A stretch of 10,493 nt of DNA from contig CAZRNB010000107.1 in NCBI GenBank assembly GCA_964601355.1, positions 1 through 10,493 on the forward strand. Direction: 5' to 3'. The stretch is from CAZRNB01 sp964601355. Lineage in GTDB: Bacteria; Planctomycetota; Phycisphaerae; Sedimentisphaerales; Anaerobacaceae. Position numbers and translations under genes: made by a program. Below are positions 1-4,702 of this stretch, one piece after another. The notes below the pieces were generated by a model. It worked only from the letters and a program-made list of their open reading frames with translations. It was not told where the DNA came from and did not search any database. Each line of letters starts with the position of its first letter. The first letter of the stretch is position 1.

Positions 1-68
1 CCATCGTTAATAAAAACAGCAGACATTTTAGCCAAAACTGCCTGAACGCTTACAACTAAAGTAATCTG

Positions 69-129
69 GATACTCGATAATTCATACTCATTGCTTGTTG
101 AGTATCGAGCATCGTGAAAGGAGAAAAAT
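69..129 (+). promoter_or_regulatory. 5' leader with two competing hairpins and a strong ribosome binding site
   Basis: Just upstream of the first gene, GATACTC (69-75) and ATACTCA (84-90) can each pair with the same segment, TGAGTATC (99-106), so two 7-bp hairpins exclude each other. The Shine-Dalgarno AAAGGAG follows at 117-123, six bases before the ATG at 130. The GATACTCGA-type sequence also occurs near 1486-1504, so this may be a dispersed intergenic repeat and not an evolved regulator. A role in translation control is inference only. Confidence 0.4.
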
Positions 130-525
130 ATGTCCCCGCAAGAAGCTATTGGGGTAGCGTTAATATTAGTTGCTTTGGCTGTTCCTGTGATTATTATCAG
201 TCTTGTTATCTTTTTTGCGAATCGCTTCAAACACAAACAGATTATGGCCGCCATCGAAAAAGGAACACCACTATCGGAGCTTAGGGGATTTAGACCGCTG
301 AGGCGCAATGGCATACCTTGGATAAGAAATATTACCATTGGTATTATAGTGGTTAGTCTCGCATTGGCATTTTTATTTGGAGGACCTGACTATACAAGGA
401 GTCCGGTGCTCTTCGTAGCTATCTTTTTATTCGGTGTTGGTATTTCTTATATCATACGTGGCTTGTTGTATCGAAAATACCCGAGGACAGAAGACGGAGG
501 ACAGACAACAGAGCCGCGACCGTAA
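130..525 (+). CDS. Small three-helix membrane protein, DUF6249-like
   Basis: This 131-residue protein has hydrophobic segments at about residues 5-30, 66-84 and 92-111. A basic loop (NRFKHKQIMAAIEKG) follows the first helix. The layout of an N-terminal helix, a K/H-rich stretch with an IEKG-type motif, then two further helices resembles DUF6249-type inner-membrane proteins, for which I know no biochemical function. The start is well supported by AAAGGAG six bases upstream. The last residues (TTEPRP) and the stop codon lie in the first copy of a repeat that recurs 61 bp later, so the original C-terminus was probably different or shorter. No functional partner is visible: the next gene lies on the opposite strand. 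The gene call is solid, the family assignment moderate. Confidence 0.8.
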   Translation: MSPQEAIGVALILVALAVPVIIISLVIFFANRFKHKQIMAAIEKGTPLSELRGFRPLRRNGIPWIRNITIGIIVVSLALAFLFGGPDYTRSPVLFVAIFLFGVGISYIIRGLLYRKYPRTEDGGQTTEPRP

Positions 526-597
526 GGGAGCGGTAAGACGATGGACGATGGACGAATGACGAAGGGACACAGAGCCGCGACCGTAAGGGAGCGGTAA
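508..597. repeat. Two 29-bp direct repeats around a short tandem tract
   Basis: Positions 508-536 and 569-597 carry the same 29 bases (starting ACAGAGCCGCGACCGTAAGG, ending GAGCGGTAA). Between them is a slippage-type tract built on GACGATG/GGACGA units. Copy 1 includes the stop codon of the upstream gene; copy 2 ends four bases before the terminal codon of the convergent hydrolase. Each copy holds a short internal inverted match (ACCG...CGGT), so a small stem between the convergent genes is possible. It is probably a dispersed genomic repeat. Confidence 0.75.
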
Positions 598-600
598 TCT

Positions 601-1452
601 CTATGAAGCTGTATAACGGTTTGATTCGCTTTTATATTTTTTCAGAAATTCCACCCATTTAGTCCAGGCCTTTTTGTAGGTCTCGCCGGATACTAAAAAG
701 CCGTCGTTATGGCTGCCGAAAATCTCTACGAATTCTTTCGGCTCATTTGCAAGCTCATACAGCTCCAGGCCGAACTCGAACGGCACAACCTCATCGTTCC
801 TGCTATAAACAAACATCACGGGACAGGAAACGTTTTTGATATAGTCAATAGTTCTGTAGCTGAATCTTGCACACCAGCGCACAGGCATATAGGGGTAAAA
901 TTTCCTGCCGATGTCAACATAAGAGGTAAAAGAGCCTTCCACGACCAGGCCTGCCGTCTTGACATTGCTTGCCAGATAAGCTGCAATGCTTCCGCCAAGA
1001 GACCTGCCGAAGGCAATGATGTTATCCGCAGGTATTTTTTTTGTCCCGGTCAGCCATTCGTATGCAGCTTCTACATCGAGGTAAGTCCCTGCCTCGCCGG
1101 GTTTACCCTCGCTTTTGCCGTAGCCTCGATAATCGAAAATAAAGCAGCTCAGCCCCAGGTTATAAAGGATGTTTATTGTGTCCAAACTGTGGTAGATGTT
1201 CCCGCCGTTACCATGACAAAAAAGTACCGTAAACTCTGTTCCAGGGGCCGGGATGAACCAGCCGTTCAGGTTCAGGCCGTCATCGGTTTTGAAAAAGACC
1301 TCCTCGAAATCCAGACCTAAATCAGCCGGTGTATATAGAATTTCGCGCACGGGGCTGTATAAAAACTTAGGCTGCATAACATACAGTACCACGCCCCAGC
1401 CCCAATAGGCGATAAAAAGCACTATGCCGATATATATAAGCATCATTCTCAT
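601..1452 (-). CDS. Membrane-anchored alpha/beta hydrolase (BEM46/ABHD13-like serine hydrolase)
   Basis: This is an alpha/beta-hydrolase-fold protein with one N-terminal membrane helix (LIYIGIVLFIAYWGWGVVLYV). It shows the oxyanion HGNGGN motif, the nucleophile elbow GRSLGG, an acid in YSRNDEVVP and a catalytic histidine in GSHNDGF, in the expected order. The VLFCHGNGGN and FDYRGYGKSEGKP segments are typical of BEM46/ABHD13-type hydrolases. The substrate cannot be told; esterase, thioesterase or peptidase activity is possible. The frame stays open to an ATG at 1560, but the extra 36 residues (such as IPDTRRDSRIRYP) are encoded by intergenic repeat sequence, so I prefer the ATG at 1450-1452, which gives 283 residues starting MRMMLIYIG. 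Neither start has a convincing Shine-Dalgarno. Its promoter should lie in the divergent region shared with ispG. Confidence 0.88.
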   Translation of the reverse strand: MRMMLIYIGIVLFIAYWGWGVVLYVMQPKFLYSPVREILYTPADLGLDFEEVFFKTDDGLNLNGWFIPAPGTEFTVLFCHGNGGNIYHSLDTINILYNLGLSCFIFDYRGYGKSEGKPGEAGTYLDVEAAYEWLTGTKKIPADNIIAFGRSLGGSIAAYLASNVKTAGLVVEGSFTSYVDIGRKFYPYMPVRWCARFSYRTIDYIKNVSCPVMFVYSRNDEVVPFEFGLELYELANEPKEFVEIFGSHNDGFLVSGETYKKAWTKWVEFLKKYKSESNRYTAS

Positions 1453-1593
1453 AATTACAAACGGCAAATCAGGATACCTGATTCTCGAATCTCGACGAGT
1501 ATCAGGAATTGGCTGTATTTTAATTTGCCCATGGACATAAAACAAGCTACAATTTTCCATTCGTAGTATTTACTACGAAGGATAAATTTCGAC
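1453..1593. promoter_or_regulatory. Divergent intergenic region with an 18-bp palindrome
   Basis: This region separates the hydrolase (minus) from ispG (plus). At 1561-1578 there is an inverted repeat with 8-bp arms, TCGTAGTA-TT-TACTACGA, ending 15 bases before the ispG start codon. It could be an operator read by a dimeric regulator or an mRNA hairpin in the ispG leader. Around 1484-1506 is a CTCGA-rich repeat-like stretch (CGAATCTCGACGAGTATCAG) similar to the tract near position 70. A weak ribosome binding site for ispG, GAAGGA, is at 1577-1582. Only the palindrome and the spacing are seen; the regulatory role is inferred. Confidence 0.45.
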
Positions 1594-2724
1594 GTGATTA
1601 AAAGAAGAAAAACTATTCTTGTCAAGGCCGGATTTGTAAAAATTGGCTCCGGCTCGCCGATTATCATCCAGTCGATGACCAAGGTGCCGACCGTCGATGT
1701 CACTCGTTGCGTAAGGCAGATAAATCAGCTTGTGCAAGCCGGCTGTCGGCTGGTCAGAGTTGCTGTCCCGACGCGGGGTGACACTGCTGCATTTGCAAAG
1801 ATCGTCCAAAAAGTAAATGTGCCGTTAATTGCCGATGTTCACTTTAGCCCCGATAGAGCTATTGAAGTGATTGAGGCCGGCGCTGCTAAGGTCAGGCTCA
1901 ATCCAGGCAATATAAAGGATCGCAGGAGCATTTATCGAATTATTGATGCAGCAAAAATGCACAAAACTGCTATACGTATCGGCGTCAACGAAGCCAGCAT
2001 AAGAGACTTGAAAAAGGAAGATGTGCCGACAGAGAAGAGGGTTGCTTTGATGCTGGGTGAGATGAAGAAATATGTCCGGCTTTTCGAGAAGCGCAATTTC
2101 ACTCAATTGGTTCTCAGCGCAAAAAGCAGCGATGCCCTGCGAACTATTGAAATCAATCGCAGGATTGCAGAAAATTTCAACTATCCGATACATCTTGGCC
2201 TGACCCATGCGGGCTTGCCTGAGGATGCGATGATACCTTCGGCTGTTACTTTAGGCACGTTGTTAGCGGAAGGTATTGGTGACACTATCCGGGTAAGCGC
2301 TGCCGGCGATCCTGTGGTTGAAGTTGAGATTGCAAAGCAGATTTTAGCCGCTCTTGGCCTTTATCAGTTTGAGAACCCCGCAATAAATTGCGGGGTTTTG
2401 GAGTTAATCGTTTGCCCGACATGTGCCCGTGCCGAAATGAACGTAGTCAGGCTGGCACGACAAGTTAAAAAAGCTATAGCAGATCAACAAATCGAAAATC
2501 GCGTCCGTATTGCTGTCATGGGCTGCATCGTCAACGGCCCGGGCGAGGCTGCCGATGCAGACTTGGCCGTATGTTGTGCCAGGAATAAGGCCTTTATTTA
2601 CCGGCATGGTAAAAAAATCCTTGTAGTCCCGGAAGATAAAATTGTTGCCGCATTATTGAAGGAAGTAAAAAGGCTGTGGCAAAAGACAGGGATCAGGTAT
2701 CTGGGTTCAGGGAACAGGATTTAG
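1594..2724 (+). CDS. ispG: 4-hydroxy-3-methylbut-2-enyl diphosphate synthase (IspG/GcpE)
   Basis: IspG catalyses the penultimate step of the MEP isoprenoid pathway, reducing MEcPP to HMBPP with a [4Fe-4S] cluster. The 376-residue protein is about the length of the E. coli-type enzyme, without the extra domain of plant and some bacterial forms. The N-terminal TIM barrel includes IIIQSMTKVPTVDV, RVAVPT and ADVHFSP. The C-terminal domain has the cluster ligands Cys274 and Cys277 (CPTC), Cys311 (MGCIVNGPGE) and Glu318. The start is GTG, with GAAGGA ending 11 bases upstream. Two oddities: the linker between the domains (ENPAINCGV) is encoded by a terminator-shaped palindrome, and the last dozen or so residues (about TGIRYLGSGNRI) come from GGGATCAGG/GGGTTCAGG-type repeat sequence. 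The function is very likely intact, since all ligands are present. Confidence 0.96.
   Translation: MIKRRKTILVKAGFVKIGSGSPIIIQSMTKVPTVDVTRCVRQINQLVQAGCRLVRVAVPTRGDTAAFAKIVQKVNVPLIADVHFSPDRAIEVIEAGAAKVRLNPGNIKDRRSIYRIIDAAKMHKTAIRIGVNEASIRDLKKEDVPTEKRVALMLGEMKKYVRLFEKRNFTQLVLSAKSSDALRTIEINRRIAENFNYPIHLGLTHAGLPEDAMIPSAVTLGTLLAEGIGDTIRVSAAGDPVVEVEIAKQILAALGLYQFENPAINCGVLELIVCPTCARAEMNVVRLARQVKKAIADQQIENRVRIAVMGCIVNGPGEAADADLAVCCARNKAFIYRHGKKILVVPEDKIVAALLKEVKRLWQKTGIRYLGSGNRI
2372..2399 (+). terminator. Terminator-shaped hairpin inside ispG
   Basis: Arms AACCCCGCAA (2374-2383) and TTGCGGGGTT (2388-2397) form a 10-bp perfect stem on a TAAA loop. Two more pairs (A-T and a G-T wobble) extend it, and the 3' arm ends in four T's. 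It lies in frame in the linker between the barrel and the Fe-S domain of IspG. It may be a small mobile palindrome that inserted in frame; whether it stops RNA polymerase during translation is unknown. Confidence 0.55.
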
Positions 2725-2769
2725 ATAATTATGTGCTGATCCCCGACCACTGAACCCCGATCCCTAATT
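2689..2769. repeat. GGGATCAGG-type repeat tract after ispG, with inverted elements
   Basis: The end of ispG and the gap that follows consist of imperfect repeats: GGGATCAGG and GGGTTCAGGG on the plus strand up to about 2712, then the inverted form (GATCCCC, CTGAACCC, GATCCC) at 2738-2765. GGGTTCAG (2703-2710) can pair with CTGAACCC (2751-2758), giving a hairpin around the ispG stop codon. Such tracts are common between genes in planctomycete-like genomes. It might end ispG transcription, but no T-run follows the stem closely. Confidence 0.55.
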
Positions 2770-2775
2770 TTTGAT

Positions 2776-3417
2776 ATGTTCAAACGATTCATTATCGTAG
2801 TTATATTTGGCATTGCCTTTGGTTATATCGAGGCTGCTGTGGTTGTTTATCTACGAGAAATTTTTCATCTTAACGGCTTCACGTTTCCTATGAATTTCGC
2901 GATCGACCCTTCTTCGAGACGCTTTTTGTTAACCGAAATCGGCAGAGAAGCAGCAACGATAGTTTTAATCTTGACTGGCTCCTGGCTTTTCGGCAAAAAT
3001 CGTCAGCAGCGATTCGCATACTTTCTAACCATCTTTGCAATCTGGGACATTTTCTATTATGTATGGCTCAAGGTAATTCTGGGTTGGCCGGAGTCGATTT
3101 TGGATTGGGACATATTATTTTTGATACCCGGTACGTGGGCTTCGCCGGTTTGGGCTCCGCTGATGGCCTCATTTATGATGCTGCTGTTTGCTGTGGTTGT
3201 GCTTTACAGGGACAGTATCGCAAGGCCTTTGAAAGTAACCTGGCCGGACCGGCTGGCCTTTATTGCTGCAAGCCTTATCGTGGTTGTCTCTTTTTGCATT
3301 GGTGGTACACACGTAGCTAAGCAGGATTTCAATTCTTACTTTTATTGGCCGTTATTTATATTTGGAAATATATTAGCTGCCGTTATTTTCATGAAGTGTT
3401 TTTTGAAGTCCGGATAA
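2776..3417 (+). CDS. Six-helix integral membrane protein of unknown function
   Basis: This 213-residue protein has about six hydrophobic helices (near residues 4-25, 57-73, 80-102, 125-145, 159-177 and 189-208). Conserved-looking features are GYIEAAVVVYLRE in the first helix, the aromatic WDIFYYVWLKV in the third, and GWPESILDWDILFLIPGTWASPVWAPL before the fourth. Charged residues within the membrane part (E19, E54, D91, D110, D112) hint at something beyond a simple anchor, but I cannot assign a function. I have a general impression of similar uncharacterised proteins in other environmental bacteria. The ATG is 51 bases after the ispG stop, across the repeat tract, with no clear Shine-Dalgarno. 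Co-transcription with ispG is possible but not shown. Confidence 0.8.
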   Translation: MFKRFIIVVIFGIAFGYIEAAVVVYLREIFHLNGFTFPMNFAIDPSSRRFLLTEIGREAATIVLILTGSWLFGKNRQQRFAYFLTIFAIWDIFYYVWLKVILGWPESILDWDILFLIPGTWASPVWAPLMASFMMLLFAVVVLYRDSIARPLKVTWPDRLAFIAASLIVVVSFCIGGTHVAKQDFNSYFYWPLFIFGNILAAVIFMKCFLKSG

Positions 3418-3730
3418 TGAGTTTGTTCTGCGAACAGATGACAGATGACGGAAGACCGAGAACAGAGAACCGAGAAATCTGACTTCTGTCGTCTGAAAAT
3501 TGGCTTTGATTGGCTTTGCTTTCCCTGCTGGCAGAAGCGTGGTTCATTTTCACAATCCTTTTGCAAATAATAATTTATATTCATTTTAGCTTTTTTGAAA
3601 TTGGCTTTGTTTTGCATAATTTAGTGTCAATTTTCCCCTCTAATTTGCCTCATTTTGTTGTACCGGCTTTGCAATTTGGCAGATTTTTGCTCATTTTGCT
3701 GATTTATTCGCCGTAGGCGAATTGACGAAG
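3418..3730 (-). repeat. Planctomycete-type intergenic repeat (pseudo-coding) and short purine tracts
   Basis: No real gene is seen here. Positions 3429-3480 are slippage-like AGATGACAGATGACGG/GAGAACAGAGAACCGAG units. From about 3485 to 3700 the minus strand reads as protein-like text (MQNKANFKKAKMNINYYLQK, KQSQSKPIFRRQ), which I recognise as a repeat that creates many spurious hypothetical proteins in planctomycete genomes. The unit ATTGGCTTTG recurs near 3499, 3509 and 3600, with a diverged form near 3664. A small hairpin, ATTCGCC-GTA-GGCGAAT, is at 3706-3722. Confidence 0.6.
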
Positions 3731-3891
3731 ACTTGTGATTCTGCGGCCATAAATAATCTCCCCCTAATTTACGATTGACTACGAACCATGAACAGTCCAT
3801 TAGTTCGATACATATTATACCCGAAAACGGCAAAAAAACAAGCAAAATTACAGGAACATTGGACGGAAATTATCTCGACAATTTACTATTT

Positions 3892-4185
3892 CTAACTACA
3901 GACTTCGGAGATTTTGTTCTTGATTTTTTTCTCGAAGATTCCGATGAGTTTTTTGCTTTCCTGGCGTAAGCCATTCTGGCGATTTTGACAGTTGGGCAAC
4001 GCTATATAAGTATATGCGTATATACTTATAGAGTGCTTCAATCATTACGTATTTTAGGTGATGGAGTTGATGATGCGGTGTCGAAGGGGATGTAGTTACT
4101 TTAACCAGAGGGAGGAGAGGCAATCGGAGATTTTGTTTTCTTTGACGATTTTCTGCTAGGCTTCGATTTGGGCGACGATTAGATT
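3892..4185 (-). pseudogene. Decayed C-terminus of a type I modification (HsdM-like) gene
   Basis: Two minus-strand pieces lie in the same reading frame. Positions 4185-4123 read NLIVAQIEA, a TAG stop at 4158-4156, then QKIVKENK. Positions 3990-3892 read RQNGLRQESKKLIGIFEKKIKNKISEVCS and a stop. Joined, they give IVAQIEA(E)QKIVKENK-KLIGIFEKKI, closely like the coiled C-terminus of many HsdM subunits (IVAQIEAEQ..V.ANRELI..FEKKI..). About 170 bp with stops and a palindrome separate them, so the gene is broken. Bases just upstream of piece one (4190-4215 on the minus strand) are of the dispersed ATTACAGAGATTACGCGGAT type. The family match is from memory and the pieces are short, so this is a moderate call. 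Confidence 0.4.
4005..4030. repeat. 26-bp AT-rich palindrome, copy 1
   Basis: The arms TATAAGTATA and TATACTTATA flank TGCGTA. The whole 26 bp is self-complementary apart from one G-T position. The same sequence recurs at 4255-4280, and 27 bases (4003-4029 and 4253-4279) are identical. It could be a hairpin, an operator for a dimeric protein, or a miniature element end. Confidence 0.7.
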
Positions 4186-4254
4186 TTGAGCACGGATTAC
4201 AGAGATTACGCGGATGGATTCGGCAAGCTCACCACAAGTTTGGTCACAAGAGTA

Positions 4255-4280
4255 TATAAGTATATGCGTATATACTTATG
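4255..4280. repeat. 26-bp AT-rich palindrome, copy 2, beside the CRISPR array
   Basis: This is the same palindrome as at 4005-4030, exactly 250 bp downstream, with only the last base changed (G for A). It ends 38 bases before the first CRISPR repeat, so it lies where a leader would be. The pair may bracket an inserted segment or form two binding sites of one protein. Confidence 0.7.
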
Positions 4281-4318
4281 GACTACTTTAAGAATCAAAA
4301 ATCTACAAAAATTGAATC
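4281..4318. other. AT-rich segment next to the CRISPR array (possible leader)
   Basis: This 38-base AT-rich stretch between the second palindrome and the first repeat has A-tracts (AATCAAAAATCTACAAAAATTG). It could be the end of a leader. No clear -35/-10 pair is visible in it, which is consistent with the promoters lying in the repeats themselves. Which end of the array is leader-proximal is not settled. Confidence 0.3.
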
Positions 4319-4695
4319 GCTGTGACTTGCACTCAGGCACGGATCAGTTATAATTTATCCTGCAATGTTGACGATTTATGCTTTGTTGTGACTTGCACTC
4401 AGGCACGGATCAGTTATAATTTATGTCAGATTTAGAAGCATTACATCGAGTTGTGACTTGCACTCAGGCACGGATCAGTTATAATACTAACAAGTCTCTT
4501 GACAATGCGATGATTGTTGTGACTTGCACTCAGGCACGGATCAGTTATAATGACTGGATATATAAAGGCAAACCATGTGAAGTTGTGACTTGCACTCAGG
4601 CACGGATCAGTTATAATCAAAAGGCCACCATCCACATAGTCCGGCTGTTGTGACTTGCTTTTTTAGTTCAACGATGGCACTCGGGTTGGTATAAT
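4319..4695 (+). CRISPR. Small cas-less CRISPR array, type II-C-like repeat
   Basis: Five 36-bp repeats lie at 4319-4354, 4385-4420, 4450-4485, 4516-4551 and 4582-4617. Four are identical; the first differs at one base (C for T at position 2). Spacers of 30, 29, 30, 30 and 29 nt share no sequence. A sixth repeat starts at 4647 with the same 12 bases (GTTGTGACTTGC) but is interrupted by about 17 bases and ends GGTATAAT at 4688-4695. The repeat begins GTTGTGACT and ends AGTTATAAT, and these ends pair over 9 bp counting G-U wobbles. Length, terminal stem and 30-nt spacers fit type II, and the GTTGT... start with a TATAAT/TACAAT-like end resembles Neisseria and Pasteurella type II-C repeats. No cas gene is in the window and no tracrRNA is certain. 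The array may be served by cas genes elsewhere. Confidence 0.93.
4327..4617 (+). promoter_or_regulatory. Promoter-like element inside every CRISPR repeat
   Basis: Each repeat ends in a perfect -10 consensus TATAAT (4349-4354, 4415-4420, 4480-4485, 4546-4551, 4612-4617). TTGCAC lies 16 bases upstream as a weak -35. Transcription would begin about 7 bases into each spacer, leaving 22-23 guide bases followed by the next repeat. This is the arrangement described for the type II-C system of Neisseria, where crRNAs start from repeat-embedded promoters. The elements are seen; their activity is inferred. Confidence 0.55.
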
Positions 4696-4702
4696 GATGT
4701 TT
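4667..4702 (+). promoter_or_regulatory. Helicase-nuclease promoter formed by the last degenerate repeat
   Basis: TTCAAC (4667-4672), 17 bases, then the perfect -10 TATAAT (4690-4695). The start site would fall near 4702-4703, exactly at the in-frame ATG at 4703, giving a leaderless mRNA. No Shine-Dalgarno precedes any of the nearby ATGs (4694, 4697, 4703). The -35 match is weak (3 of 6). Confidence 0.45.

Noticed and set aside
1..45. A plus-strand frame open from the window edge (ending SLIKTADILAKTA and stop)
   Set aside because: It could be the end of an upstream gene, but 14 codons without a family match are not enough; a minus-strand frame is open over the same bases.
709..1320. A 203-codon plus-strand frame opposite the hydrolase
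   Set aside because: It is antisense to a protein with a complete catalytic triad and has no recognisable domain or ribosome site.
3342..3617. Minus-strand 91-codon frame (MQNKANFKKAKMN...)
   Set aside because: It overlaps the end of the membrane protein gene and reads as a known type of repeat-derived spurious protein.
4230..4255. TTTGGTCACAAG upstream of the array as a tracrRNA anti-repeat
   Set aside because: Only about six consecutive bases complement the repeat, and no terminator-like tail follows; the minus-strand sixth repeat is a better candidate.
4423..4653. Open frames on both strands running through the CRISPR repeats (repeated VVTCTQARISYN or IITDPCLSASHN)
   Set aside because: The repetition follows the 36-bp repeats and unique spacers exactly; this is translated CRISPR DNA, not a repeat protein.
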